Origin: Microbacterium sp. KUDC0406
GTDB taxonomy: Bacteria > Actinomycetota > Actinomycetes > Actinomycetales > Microbacteriaceae
NCBI RefSeq assembly: GCF_021582875.1
Contig: NZ_CP091138.1
Span: 2,046,001-2,110,000 of the forward strand
Reading direction: 5' to 3'
Length of the DNA: 64,000 nucleotides
Shown piece by piece: positions 48,568-57,763 of this stretch (positions are counted from its first letter, which is position 1; each line of letters begins with the position of its first letter). The notes beneath the pieces are model-generated. The model did no database searches. It was not told where the DNA came from and saw only the letters and a list, made by a program, of their open reading frames with translations. The position numbers and the translations under genes were made by a program.

Positions 48568-50049
48568 TCACGAATCAGATCGATTTTGCCGGGGCCTCAT
48601 CCGCGCGCCCCCCCGAACTCGCTTCTGTGGCCGTGACGATTCTAAGCGCGTGGATCGACGCGGACTCCACCCCCGTTTTGGCGCCAGCATTAGGAGTACG
48701 GCCATCGCTACGAGACCGTGAGAGAACATGGACGTCAGGATCGAGGTATTCGACAGCGCCACGGCCGGCATGACGACGACCAGCGAGGCAACCATTGATG
48801 GCAGCCCGTGCGCTGCGCGATCTAGGACACGAAGGAAGATCAACAGAATAACACCCGCCCCGAATACGCCAAACCATCCGAAATGCGCATACCCGTCGGC
48901 AAAGAGATTCGCATTCGCCGAGAGTTCGGAAGACCCCGAGACCCACAGCCCAATCATCCGCGCCGGACCGCGCGGATACGGGGGATTTTGAAAGAACGGC
49001 GCAAGAACGGAGTGAGACAACATCTCGAATGGCCCGTCACCATAGAAGGACACATATTGCTGCGAAAGTCGGGCAGGTGTAATCAGGAAGCGTCTCGCAA
49101 AAAGCGAGGACCACAATATCCCACCGCTCAGTTTATCCAGCGCTGCGGCGAAAAGAATCAGCCCCGACGCCCCCCACACAAGAGTCAGCGCACGCGGTCG
49201 AGGATTCATGCGAAACAACAATGCCATGATAAGCAAGGTCGGAATGCTAAACAAGACCGTCTTGAATCCCGTTCCCGAGTATATAACGAGCTGCCCGAGA
49301 ACCCCAATTGCAACGACGGACCAACGTTGAGAAATCAAACCTCTGCTAATGATGAGCGGATTGACGACATAAGCCTGCGTCGAAACAAGGTAACCTAGCA
49401 GACCTGCACCTGCGAGAATCTCCGCATAGTCTTCTCTTACATCGTAGACATCAAAGATCGACAGCAGAGTTAAATTCAGGCCCGCAACAAGTGCAAGATA
49501 TCCGTAAACAAGAGTCGAGAATGCAATAATAACAAGCCAGAATGTCGTGCCGCTCGGCCGCGCCATCAATGGACGCCGACCACCTCTTGCGCGCACGCCG
49601 AAACACGCGATCGCGAAGGCTGCAGCGAAGCCTGTTGACATTGCGACAGCGTCCCAAGCGTCAAGTATCCCTGCATAGGTGCTCATAAGGATGGTCGGCG
49701 CGATTGTGACCACGTAGAGCACCCAGAGAACCGTGCTAGAAGGCCGCGTAAGACGATGCGGCAGTACCCACGCAGTCAGTATCGCCAGAATAACCGTTAG
49801 CACAACCAACGAAAGAGGCGCTGGCACGTACCGCTGTCCGGCATATGCAAACGCTGGCTGAATTATTGATCGATAAGTCCAATGCAACGCTACTGCGTAC
49901 AAGACAACTGCAGCAGGGACCGTTACGACATTGCGAAAGAATAGCGAGACAAAGCGCTTCTCTCGCTCTACTCTATGAGATCGGAGTAAACGGCCGGGCA
50001 TGACACGAAGTTGAGGTGGCTGCGCTGCCCGATGATCAAGTGAGCTCAT
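48568..50049 (-). CDS. Wzy-like polysaccharide polymerase, base composition lower in GC
   Basis: A 493-residue protein with about 12 predicted helices and a large loop in the second half, the usual shape of Wzy/O-antigen polymerases, which are poorly conserved in sequence. No fixed motif can be claimed. Supporting blocks are VYDVREDYAEILAGAGLL, FKTVLFSIPTLLIM and SSELSANANLFADGYAHFGWFGVFGAG near residue 400. The last resembles the polymerase-loop motif seen in other Wzy proteins. The ATG at 50049 overlaps the stop of the flippase gene. The coding sequence is visibly richer in A/T (codons such as AAA, ATA, AAT) than its neighbours, a sign of acquisition from elsewhere. Confidence 0.7.
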   Translation of the reverse strand: MSSLDHRAAQPPQLRVMPGRLLRSHRVEREKRFVSLFFRNVVTVPAAVVLYAVALHWTYRSIIQPAFAYAGQRYVPAPLSLVVLTVILAILTAWVLPHRLTRPSSTVLWVLYVVTIAPTILMSTYAGILDAWDAVAMSTGFAAAFAIACFGVRARGGRRPLMARPSGTTFWLVIIAFSTLVYGYLALVAGLNLTLLSIFDVYDVREDYAEILAGAGLLGYLVSTQAYVVNPLIISRGLISQRWSVVAIGVLGQLVIYSGTGFKTVLFSIPTLLIMALLFRMNPRPRALTLVWGASGLILFAAALDKLSGGILWSSLFARRFLITPARLSQQYVSFYGDGPFEMLSHSVLAPFFQNPPYPRGPARMIGLWVSGSSELSANANLFADGYAHFGWFGVFGAGVILLIFLRVLDRAAHGLPSMVASLVVVMPAVALSNTSILTSMFSHGLVAMAVLLMLAPKRGWSPRRSTRLESSRPQKRVRGGARMRPRQNRSDS

Positions 50050-51320
50050 CTGCCTCCCCCTCGTCCTACATTCCTCTGATCCCGTGCTGTGGCCGCACGC
50101 AACACCAGAAGTAGCATGATCGCATAGCTGAGAACTTGGACCGTGGCCCAGCCAGCGAGTGCCCACCCCATGTCGAGATCCACGAGGCCCGCCCCCATGA
50201 TCGCACAGGCAGCTCCGACTGCCCTACTCACGTCCCACCAAAGTTGCTGCGCCTGCTGTTCAAGCAGAACGAGCCCTCTAGAGACGGGTACGACGATGAA
50301 CTGTGCCAGATAGGCCACGACCACGAGCTGCGCAAATACCCCAGAACCGGCCCACTGACTTCCGAACACCATCGAGAAGAGCCATGGTCCACAGATCATC
50401 ACTATGAGAGCAGGACCGACGCCGAGGAGCGTTTGTCGACTCACCAGGATGAGCACCATCTGCCGGAGTCCTGGCTGACGTTCCCGTAATCGGTGTGCGA
50501 AGGTGCTCTCGAAATGTTTGCTGACAGCGTCAACGATCATCCCCACCGGTGCCGCCAGCACACGCATCGTCAACGCGAAGAGTCCGGCCTCTGCTGCACC
50601 GTAAACCGCTATGAGCAGGAGCGACGGCAGTTGGAGCCCTATGGAGTTGACCATGCTTGACCAGGTGTTGATCAGAGGGAAGCGACGGTACCTGCGGGCG
50701 ACCTCACGCATTGACACCGCTTCGACCCTCGAGTCCGGCGGCGGGTCGGAGCGACGCGACCTGAGGCCGAGCCCAAACAATCCGGCAAATCGCCCGGCCG
50801 CCAGACTGGAGACGAGGCCGAACGGCGCCAGGCCGATCCATCCGAGGCCGACGCTCCACGCCGCTTGCGCAATCCCTTGCGCCGCGTTGCGCACCGCCAA
50901 GCCCGAGTAGTCCTGCCTACGTACAATCCACGCCGATACCAGTGCGTTTAGGCTCATCGCCACGAGGCTTACTGGAATCACCCACCAGAAGCTCTCTAAG
51001 ATCACCACGCCTGAGATTTCTGCGAGGATGTTGCGGCCGAAGTACATCACGACGGTGACAACTGAGATGACCACGACCATCGTCACGAGACCGAGCTTGA
51101 TGAGGACTCGCGCCTCCGCATCTTCCCGTGGAAGGACGACGGCCCTCTCCCAACTGAAGGTCGCGAGAGAGCTCAGCACCGCGCATACCGCTGTCACCAT
51201 CGCGAAGGCACCGAAGTCCGCTGGGGTGTACAGCCGGGACAGCACCGGGGAGACGAGTAGGACCGCGCCCTGACCGATCAGCGTCCCCAGCAGGATCTTC
51301 GAGACGGCGCCACGGAACAT
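50046..51320 (-). CDS. Oligosaccharide flippase (Wzx-like)
   Basis: A 424-residue protein with about 12 helices in the polysaccharide-transporter family. N-terminal signature SKILLGTLIGQGAVLLVSPVLSRLYTPADFGAFAMVTAV, then FSWERAVVLPREDAEA and MSLNALVSAWIVRRQDYSGL. A long helical C-terminal half follows. It moves lipid-linked repeat units of the second locus outward. The ATG at 51320 overlaps the TGA of the glycosyltransferase gene (TGATG); a start nine codons upstream is possible but lies in the other gene. This is the second flippase of the window and shares little with the one at 16049. Confidence 0.85.
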   Translation of the reverse strand: MFRGAVSKILLGTLIGQGAVLLVSPVLSRLYTPADFGAFAMVTAVCAVLSSLATFSWERAVVLPREDAEARVLIKLGLVTMVVVISVVTVVMYFGRNILAEISGVVILESFWWVIPVSLVAMSLNALVSAWIVRRQDYSGLAVRNAAQGIAQAAWSVGLGWIGLAPFGLVSSLAAGRFAGLFGLGLRSRRSDPPPDSRVEAVSMREVARRYRRFPLINTWSSMVNSIGLQLPSLLLIAVYGAAEAGLFALTMRVLAAPVGMIVDAVSKHFESTFAHRLRERQPGLRQMVLILVSRQTLLGVGPALIVMICGPWLFSMVFGSQWAGSGVFAQLVVVAYLAQFIVVPVSRGLVLLEQQAQQLWWDVSRAVGAACAIMGAGLVDLDMGWALAGWATVQVLSYAIMLLLVLRAATARDQRNVGRGGGR

Positions 51321-52437
51321 CACGATCGCCGCACTCCCCGATCGCACACCGCGTCGTAGGCCAGGACCAACTGCTGAGCCTCGCTCGCCCAGTTCAGCGA
51401 CTCAACGGCGGCGTGCCGCGCGTTGATGCTGTGCTCGGCGAGAAGGGCTGGGTCGTCCGCATAGCGCCGCACCGCCCGTGCGACGGCGGCCGGATCCCGC
51501 TCGTCCACCAGCTGCCCGCAACGGTGTCCATCCACGATACTCCGCCACAGAGTGAAGTCCGAGGCAATCACGGGTACACCCGCGGCGAAGTACTCGAACA
51601 TCTTCGTAGGGAGCGCGTCGACGTACGCCGGCGTCGCCTGCAAGACCGACAGTCCCACACGAGCGCGGAGCAGGAGCTCGCGTGCCGCCTGCGGAGGGAT
51701 CACTCCGAGGTACTCGACGCGCTCCCAACCGGGCTTCCTCTCCAGCCGCGCGAGGAGCGGCGGCGGCACGGCGCCCGCGAGCCGCAGCGTCCACCCCTCC
51801 GGCATGTCCGGATGCGCCATAGCCTCGACCATCACGTCGACGCCCCGCGCGGCACCGATCGCGCCGATGTACACCAGGTGCGGATCCCGGCGGCCGACGG
51901 GGACCGCCTCCGCCTCCTCTTCACGCAGCGGGGGAAGTTCCGCACGACGGTGGTCTTCGTGTCCGGGAACCTGGTCGCCACCTGCTCGGTCGCCGCGATG
52001 ACTGCCGTGCTGGTGCCCGCCACCGCGCACAGTGCCCTGGCCACCGCGGCCAGAACCGGCCGCGTTACGGCGTTCGCGTATGGCTTGTCCAGCACCTGCA
52101 CCGGCAGATCTTCATGGGCGTCGTATATCACGGCGCGGCCGACGGCGCGCAGCAACGGAATGGCCCAAATCAGTTCCGGGTCGTGCAGATGGAAGATCTG
52201 CGCACCGGTTTTCAGCGCCGCGACGATCGCCCGCGGCCCAGAGACCAGCACCCGCCACGCCCTTCGGAGCCGCGGGACGGTAATCACGCGCACCTGGCCA
52301 GACGGTGGCGCTTCCGCAGTGGCGACTGCGACGAGGGTAACATCGTAGCCAGCGCGTGCCAGGCTCACCGCCTCGCGGTAGTGGATGCGGTTGTCGCTCC
52401 ACGGGTGGGCCGACGAGACATGAACCACCCTGGTCAT
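51320..52437 (-). CDS. GT4 glycosyltransferase, frameshifted
   Basis: About 372 residues in GT-B fold. The N-terminal half starts MTRVVHVSSAHPWSDNRIHYREAVSLARAGYDVTLVAVA and has HLHDPELIWAIPLLRAVGR. The C-terminal half has PHLVYIGAIGAARGVDVMVEAM, RVEYLGVIPPQAARELLLRARVGLSVLQ, and a family E/K block ALPTKMFEYFAAGVPVIASDF. The frame breaks at 51930-51934, a run of five G: VVRNFP should continue as PLREEEAEAVPVG. One base is missing. The ATG overlaps the stop of the following fusion gene. The sugar is unknown. Confidence 0.84.
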
Positions 52438-54320
52438 GAGGCGATCAGCCGATCGAGCGACGCGGCGAGCTTCGACGCGAGGGTCTCATAGGAGTACTCC
52501 TCCAGTACATGCGCACGGGCGCGGCTGCCCATTTCCTCACGTTCCTCATCAGAGAGACGGGCGACATCGGCCATGGCTGCTGCAAGGGCCTCGATGTCGT
52601 CGGCGGGTACGGTGACACCTGCTCCAGCCTCGGTGACCGGATCGTTGAAAGCGCTGCTTCCTAGGATGACAGGCCGCGCGGCGAGCATGTAGTCGAACAA
52701 CTTGTTGAGGCTGATCCCGTAGCGGTAGATCGGCCGGTCGCGGAGGTTGGCAACGAGGCAGTCGGCATGTCGCGCGCGGTGGACGACTTCTGCCCGCGGG
52801 ATACGTTCCTCGAACTGGATACGCTCGCCGTGCGGCAGCTCCTGCGCCCATCGAATAAGCGACTCGCGCAGCGGCCCGCTCCCCACCAGGCGGAATCGGA
52901 GGTCAATCTCTGGCGCGATCTCGCAGGCACGGTCGAACGCCGCCAGCAACGAGTCGAGGGCATTCGCTCGCCCGTGCGCCCCCAGATACATGAACGTGAA
53001 TCGATCGGCGTCGGGACGCGCCGTTTCCGCGGTCCGGTCCGCCAGTGACGCGTCAGTACCGTTGGCGATCCAGAGGAACGGCGTCTCAACGCCGTTATCC
53101 GAGAGATAGCGGCCGACGCCCGGCAGCGGTGAGATCACCAGGGATGCTCGGCGCGCCAGCGAGAGGGACAGCGCCTTGATCGCTCGTGCCGACTGGCTGT
53201 CCTCGCGCAGCGCTCCCAGGTCTACCAGCGTCTCCGGCCAGATGTCCCTGATCTCGTAGATGAACGGCACCCGGTGGCGCCGTGCGAGCCGAGCGCCCGC
53301 CCAGGCGGCGAGCAGATGCACTGTGCTGCCCATGACGGCATCCGGCGCGTCGAGACCACGGGTAGCGCGAGGGAGCAGCAGATTGACGGTGAACGTGGCC
53401 ATCCCCGCTAAACGCGTCGCCCCGGAGCGATAGGAGTTCGACCACATCCAGAGGCGGTCGACGCCGTCGTCTTTGTCGCGCCGCAACCGCGCGGGGCGCG
53501 GGAAGATCTGCCGCCCGGACGGGTGCTGGGTCGACGCCGCGAGGATGGCGGTCCTCCAGCCGTGATCGACCAGGTGCCTGCCGAGCGCATGGTGACGGCC
53601 GCTGTTCCCGCTCGAAGACGGTGCCGAGGCATAGTGGTTCACAATCCACAGTCGGTGCGAGCCGGAGGCCTCAGGGGCGGTGCTGAAGTAGTGGTCGGGT
53701 AGGCCGCGCGTCACGCCAACATCGTCGATCTGCCGGAGGTCGTTGCCCATCGTCACATCGGAGGAGCGGAACAGCGCGACGACCGTCCGCCAAACGATGA
53801 TGAGGTCGAGGCGGAGCGAGACGTTCTCCACGTATTCGATGTCGAGGTCGAAGCGTCTACTGAAGGGCAGGCGGTTCCGCCCCGCAACCTGGGCGAGCCC
53901 GGTCACCCCCGGCCTAACGTCGTGCCTGCGGGCGTGATAAGGCGAGTAGTGCGGCAAGTACTCGGGGACGAGCGGACGAGGGCCGATCAGGCTCATCTCG
54001 CCGCGCACGATGTTCAACAGTTGCGGGAGCTCGTCGATCGACAGCTTGCGGATGGTCCTGCCGAGCGGGGTCAACCGGTCCTTGTCTACGAGCAGCCGAC
54101 CGTCGGGATGCCTCGCATTCGTCATCGTGCGGAACTTGAAGACGCGAAAGAGAACGCCGTCTTTTCCTGCCCTGGCATGGGTGAAGAACGGGTTGCCTCG
54201 GTTCTGGATCGCGAGAGCCACGGCTACGACGATGACGAGCGGTGACAGGAAGATGAGCGCGATCGTGGCGATCGCGCGGTCGGCGAACGGCTTCACCGCA
54301 TCCGAGTAGAAGGACATCAC
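52434..54320 (-). CDS. Phosphoglycosyltransferase fused to a GT4 glycosyltransferase
   Basis: A single 628-residue ORF. Residues 1-205 are a monotopic phosphoglycosyltransferase of the PglC type: re-entrant helix (ATIALIFLSPLVIVVAVALAI), ARAGKDGVLFRVFKFRTMTNA, IRKLSIDELPQLLNIVRGEMSLIGPRPLVPEYL and PGVTGLAQVAGRN. From about residue 225 a GT4 enzyme of the WbuB type follows: LWIVNHYASAPSSSGNSGRH, FIYEIRDIWPETLVDLG, FLWIANGTD and FTFMYLGAHGRANALDSLL, then YGISLNKLFDYMLAARPVI. The protein could place the first sugar-phosphate and then add the second sugar without releasing the intermediate. The ORF is continuous, with the junction in DHYFSTAPEASGSH. Start at 54320 (ATG ATG). Confidence 0.88.
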   Translation of the reverse strand: MMSFYSDAVKPFADRAIATIALIFLSPLVIVVAVALAIQNRGNPFFTHARAGKDGVLFRVFKFRTMTNARHPDGRLLVDKDRLTPLGRTIRKLSIDELPQLLNIVRGEMSLIGPRPLVPEYLPHYSPYHARRHDVRPGVTGLAQVAGRNRLPFSRRFDLDIEYVENVSLRLDLIIVWRTVVALFRSSDVTMGNDLRQIDDVGVTRGLPDHYFSTAPEASGSHRLWIVNHYASAPSSSGNSGRHHALGRHLVDHGWRTAILAASTQHPSGRQIFPRPARLRRDKDDGVDRLWMWSNSYRSGATRLAGMATFTVNLLLPRATRGLDAPDAVMGSTVHLLAAWAGARLARRHRVPFIYEIRDIWPETLVDLGALREDSQSARAIKALSLSLARRASLVISPLPGVGRYLSDNGVETPFLWIANGTDASLADRTAETARPDADRFTFMYLGAHGRANALDSLLAAFDRACEIAPEIDLRFRLVGSGPLRESLIRWAQELPHGERIQFEERIPRAEVVHRARHADCLVANLRDRPIYRYGISLNKLFDYMLAARPVILGSSAFNDPVTEAGAGVTVPADDIEALAAAMADVARLSDEEREEMGSRARAHVLEEYSYETLASKLAASLDRLIAS

Positions 54321-55402
54321 AGCACCGCCGCAAGTTCGTCGAAAGTCCGGTCGAGGGTAGCGACCATGAAGTCCCTGTAAGCGCGCAAGGCGGAAGGGTC
54401 ATCGCGCTCGACCATCAGCCTGTTCAGCACCGAGGGGATCGCGTCCACCGAACGGGCGAACATCTCGGTGCGCATCTGTAGCCCAAGCAGGTCTTGGAAC
54501 TTCGTCCCCGGCCACTTGTTGAAGATCGCCGCAGGGATTCCGTACGCCAGCGCTGTGATGGCCACGTGCAGGCTCGACGACATCACGATCGTCGCCCCGG
54601 CGACGATCCGGGTGATCTCGAGAGGCTCCAACTTCTCAGCGGGCATGGTGATCTCGCCGGCCGCGGCATCGACGATGGGTTGCATCGACGCGCGGTCATT
54701 CCAGAGATGTATGACGGGGAGCAGGATCACGTTCAGTCCCGTCATGCGGCGGAAGGTCCGCAGCATCTCCGCGATCCGCGCGCCCTCTTCCACGGTGATG
54801 TTGTGGAACTGGAAGACCGCATAGGGCGCTTCCTGCTCAGGCGCAGCTTCATCATTGAGCAAACGCGGGAACAGCCAGCCGAGATCCGGACTGACCCGAA
54901 TGCGGTCATCCATCTCGACGTACTCCCCGCCCTCCAAGATCTTCCGCGAAAGGATTCCCCGTACCGAAACGAAGTCCAGGCGGTCGAGCGTCGCAGCGAC
55001 TCGGGCGGGGTCGGTCTGGTCCTCGAACGGACGGACGCCGACCGAGAGCCACGCTTTGGTGCGCGCCGGAAGGTCGGACCAGTCCCACACGACATCGGAC
55101 GCCCGCCCCGAGGGCACCTCGACGCCGAGACGCTCATATATCGGCTGCCAGCTGCGGCGGTCGAAGAAGTGGACCACTTCCCCGCCGGCGAGGATGAGCG
55201 CGTCGTACCGGGCAGCGATCGCGTCCCGGTCGTAGTGGTGGTACAGATCCTCGCCGATTCGCGTGCTCGTCGGCGAGATGAAGTCCACGACCAAATCGTC
55301 GCGGCGCCGAAGGAGCTCACGGCGTACGACGTGCGAGAAGAGGATATCGCCATAGTTGTCGATATCCGCGAACGAGAAGACAGCGACGCGCGTCATCGTC
55401 AC
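54317..55402 (-). CDS. Polysaccharide pyruvyl transferase-family protein
   Basis: Adds a ketal-linked pyruvate from phosphoenolpyruvate to a sugar of the glycan, giving it negative charge. The 361-residue protein has VAVFSFADIDNYGDILFSHVVRRELLRR (Asn-Tyr-Gly-Asp family start), LILAGGEVVHFFD, DFVSVRGILSRKILEGG and PDLGWLFPRLLN. The C-terminal SSSLHVAITALAYGIPAAIFNK carries the conserved Ser-Ser-Leu-His-x-Ala. It starts with GTG, which overlaps the stop of the ATP-grasp gene. Typical CsaB/PssK-like length and order. The acceptor sugar is unknown. Confidence 0.87.
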   Translation of the reverse strand: MTMTRVAVFSFADIDNYGDILFSHVVRRELLRRRDDLVVDFISPTSTRIGEDLYHHYDRDAIAARYDALILAGGEVVHFFDRRSWQPIYERLGVEVPSGRASDVVWDWSDLPARTKAWLSVGVRPFEDQTDPARVAATLDRLDFVSVRGILSRKILEGGEYVEMDDRIRVSPDLGWLFPRLLNDEAAPEQEAPYAVFQFHNITVEEGARIAEMLRTFRRMTGLNVILLPVIHLWNDRASMQPIVDAAAGEITMPAEKLEPLEITRIVAGATIVMSSSLHVAITALAYGIPAAIFNKWPGTKFQDLLGLQMRTEMFARSVDAIPSVLNRLMVERDDPSALRAYRDFMVATLDRTFDELAAVL

Positions 55403-56703
55403 AGGGAATGCACCAGTCCTTCAACCGCATCTACGTCGAAGGTCGGAATGCCGGTGGCCTCGGCGACCTCGCGACGCTCTAGATACCAATTATCGATGAA
55501 AATCGAGTCCACCTCGGTGATGTAGTTCGACTTCTTCTCGTCCGCATCGAGGTGGACGATCTCGTCGAATAGCGCCGGATCCAGGTGGTGATCTCGCAGG
55601 ACGCCACGCGGGTCGACAACCGATTTCGTAATGAGTACCAGGCGCTTGCCGCGTGCCGCGGCGAGGTAAAGGAAGCGGACGAGATCCGCATTGACCGCGC
55701 CGCGCACGATCAGAGTGTCGTCCAGGTCGACGTACACGTGGTCGTACGTGAACGAGTAGCGGTAGTGATTGGTCGTCGATCGGAACATCTCGACCTGGAA
55801 CGGCGCAGGACGGATCTCCACCGGTCGGTCGAGCAGGTCGAAGATCGTCAGCAACGGGAGGTTTACGCCCAGGTGGCGGAAGAACCCGCCGGTGCCCGGA
55901 GCCCTGGTCGAGACCTCCAGCAGCTTCATCTTCCCGTCCGCGGCCTCCTTAATCTGGAACCACCACAGACCGCGCAGCGCCATCCGCTCATTGATTCGGT
56001 CGGCGATGGCCTGGATCTCCGTCGTCGTGGCCGTCTCCCGACTGCGGAACGAGATGCCCATTCGGATCTCCACGCGTTCGCGAGTCCCGGTGAACACCAG
56101 TCGGCCTCTCCGGTCGGTGAAGCACTCGACCGTGTACTCCTTTCCTGGGAGATACTCGAGCACGAGCATCCCCGGCTCCTTGCGCACCTCGTCAAGGTCG
56201 TGGCGATCCCGCACAACCCGTGTGCCCTTGCTGCCCTGGCCGACATCGGGCTTCGCGAAAAGCGGGAAGACCGGGGCCTGCTCTCCGGCATGGTGAACCT
56301 CGGGGCAGAATGGGTCATCGCGGAACAACTCGTAGGTGCGGGCCTTGTACCGGCAGATGAGATTCGTCCGCAGGTCGGCGTTCGGAACGCTCGCCGGAAT
56401 CTCGTCAGCGTGCTCGGCGAGGAACAGGGCGGCGGAGTCGTGCGTCGGGAAGACCACGTCGATGTCGTTCCGTCGGATCAGCTCGTCCAGCTGTTCTAGG
56501 AAGTCGGGTGCTTCCATCTCAGGGAGGGGCAGGATGGGCTGATCGTAGATCAGGGAGCTAATGTCGTCCCGGCTCGAAGCGGCCAGCGCATTGACGTGTA
56601 TCGAGTTGCGAATGGCGCGGTAGATCTCGAGTGCATTCTCCGCTCCCGCGGGGAAGATCAGGACGTTGATCCGCTTCCGATCGACAGCAGCATCAGTCGA
56701 CAT
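55399..56703 (-). CDS. ATP-grasp ligase fused to a HAD-like domain
   Basis: A 434-residue protein. Residues 1-300 carry an ATP-grasp fold with a carbamoyl-phosphate-synthase-like pattern: INVLIFPAGAENALEIYRAI, VVFPTHDSAALFLAEH, PLFAKPDVGQGSKGTRVV, MLVLEYLPGKEYTVECFTDRRG, and metal site LWWFQIKEAADGKMKLLEVSTRAPGTG (Glu, Asn replaced by Ser). From about residue 330 a HAD-like domain starts, HVYVDLDDTLIVRG with the catalytic Asp-x-Asp, then VLITKS and DSIFIDNWYLERREV. ATP-grasp enzymes activate a carboxylate as acyl phosphate and join it to an amine or thiol. In this cluster a modification of the glycan or of a lipid intermediate is likely. It sits between the pyruvyltransferase and a FemAB-like gene. 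Confidence 0.82.
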   Translation of the reverse strand: MSTDAAVDRKRINVLIFPAGAENALEIYRAIRNSIHVNALAASSRDDISSLIYDQPILPLPEMEAPDFLEQLDELIRRNDIDVVFPTHDSAALFLAEHADEIPASVPNADLRTNLICRYKARTYELFRDDPFCPEVHHAGEQAPVFPLFAKPDVGQGSKGTRVVRDRHDLDEVRKEPGMLVLEYLPGKEYTVECFTDRRGRLVFTGTRERVEIRMGISFRSRETATTTEIQAIADRINERMALRGLWWFQIKEAADGKMKLLEVSTRAPGTGGFFRHLGVNLPLLTIFDLLDRPVEIRPAPFQVEMFRSTTNHYRYSFTYDHVYVDLDDTLIVRGAVNADLVRFLYLAAARGKRLVLITKSVVDPRGVLRDHHLDPALFDEIVHLDADEKKSNYITEVDSIFIDNWYLERREVAEATGIPTFDVDAVEGLVHSL

Positions 56704-56749
56704 GTCGTGTGTTCCGCACCTTTCAATTCGTGGAGCCGTTCGGCTCACC
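56704..56749. other. 46-base gap between the FemAB-like and ATP-grasp genes
   Basis: The only gap in the 54317-59921 run. Contains GAAAGGTGCGGAACACACGAC before the ATG at 56703 on the minus strand, with GAAAGG as possible ribosome binding site. Nothing else is seen. Confidence 0.4.
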
Positions 56750-57763
56750 TCAGACGGTAGCCCGGTACGCGGGGAAAAAAGCCCCGCGCTCCAGTTCCGC
56801 CGGGTCCGCTCCGATCTCCGCAGCGTGCCGGTAGGTGAGCTCTCGATAGCGGTCGGCGTGGAGCACAGCCTTGCCCACGTGGAAGGGCGTCTCCATGCCT
56901 CCGAAGGACGCCTTGAAGCGGTGCAGCGAGTCCCCGGGGGCCAGGCCACCGCCGAGGTGGAGACTACTTATCCCGTGGTCGGCCGCCCACTCCATCGTCG
57001 CCCAGATCATGAGGTTGTTCGCACCGGACTCGGTGCCAGTAGACCCGGACAGGTGGTAGTGCGCGTGCTGGTCGTCCCGGAGGATGAAGCTCGCCGCGAC
57101 CACCCGCCCGCTGGCATCCCGGACTCGCGCGACGACGATGCGGTCGCCGAGCTGCTGGAGCTTTGCGTAGTACCCGTCGGGGAAGAAGTAGCGGTCAGCC
57201 GCACCGACCCGGCGCATCGTCTGCTCATACAGCTCGCGCGTCCCGTGCAGAACCTGCTCGTCGATGGTGACGATCTCCGCCCGGCATCCGTTCCGCTCCG
57301 CCGCACGAACGGCGGTGCGGCCCCGCTTATGCAGCGCGGCCCACATGGATTCAGCATCGCCGAGGGGGACCACGAAGGTGTACGAGGCTTCGGAGATCTC
57401 GAGGCCCGGCAGCCCGAAGAGCCGCTCCGCCTGCTCCGGGAGGAACGGCGGGAACCGCAGGAACAATGACACGAACCCCGCTTCCGACAGCGTCGCGCGC
57501 GTCTGTTCCCAGAGGCCGGCCACCGACTGGAAGTCGAGGTTGTCGGCGATCTCGAGGCCGCCGTAGCCGTACGGCGTCGACGCGTCCCGCAGCTCCGCGC
57601 CAGGGATCTCGCGCGCGATGAGCGGGAGGGACCAAACACCGCCGTCGGCCCGCACCTCGAACCACGCGCCGCCATCCGCAGTAGCGACGGCCTGCCCGTA
57701 TTCCTCGGATGCATACATCCGAGCTGCGGGCACGGTCTGAGCCGTCTCGAGACGGACCGTCAT
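56750..57763 (-). CDS. FemAB/GNAT-type aminoacyl- or acyltransferase
   Basis: A 337-residue double-GNAT-fold protein of the FemAB/BioF-like group: SLFLRFPPFLPEQAERLFGL, YTFVVPLGDAESMWAALHKRGRTAVRAAERNGCRAEIV with the family Arg/Lys-rich helix near residue 145. YEQTMRRVGAADRYFFPDGYYAKLQQL and GRVVAASFILRDDQHAHYHLSGSTGTESGANNLMIWATMEWA follow, then LHLGGGLAPGDSLHRFKASFGG. Known members move amino acids from aminoacyl-tRNA to peptidoglycan, or transfer acyl groups to sugars or lipids. Next to an ATP-grasp ligase, a transfer step on an activated small molecule is plausible. The ATG overlaps the stop of the DegT-like gene. Confidence 0.8.
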   Translation of the reverse strand: MTVRLETAQTVPAARMYASEEYGQAVATADGGAWFEVRADGGVWSLPLIAREIPGAELRDASTPYGYGGLEIADNLDFQSVAGLWEQTRATLSEAGFVSLFLRFPPFLPEQAERLFGLPGLEISEASYTFVVPLGDAESMWAALHKRGRTAVRAAERNGCRAEIVTIDEQVLHGTRELYEQTMRRVGAADRYFFPDGYYAKLQQLGDRIVVARVRDASGRVVAASFILRDDQHAHYHLSGSTGTESGANNLMIWATMEWAADHGISSLHLGGGLAPGDSLHRFKASFGGMETPFHVGKAVLHADRYRELTYRHAAEIGADPAELERGAFFPAYRATV

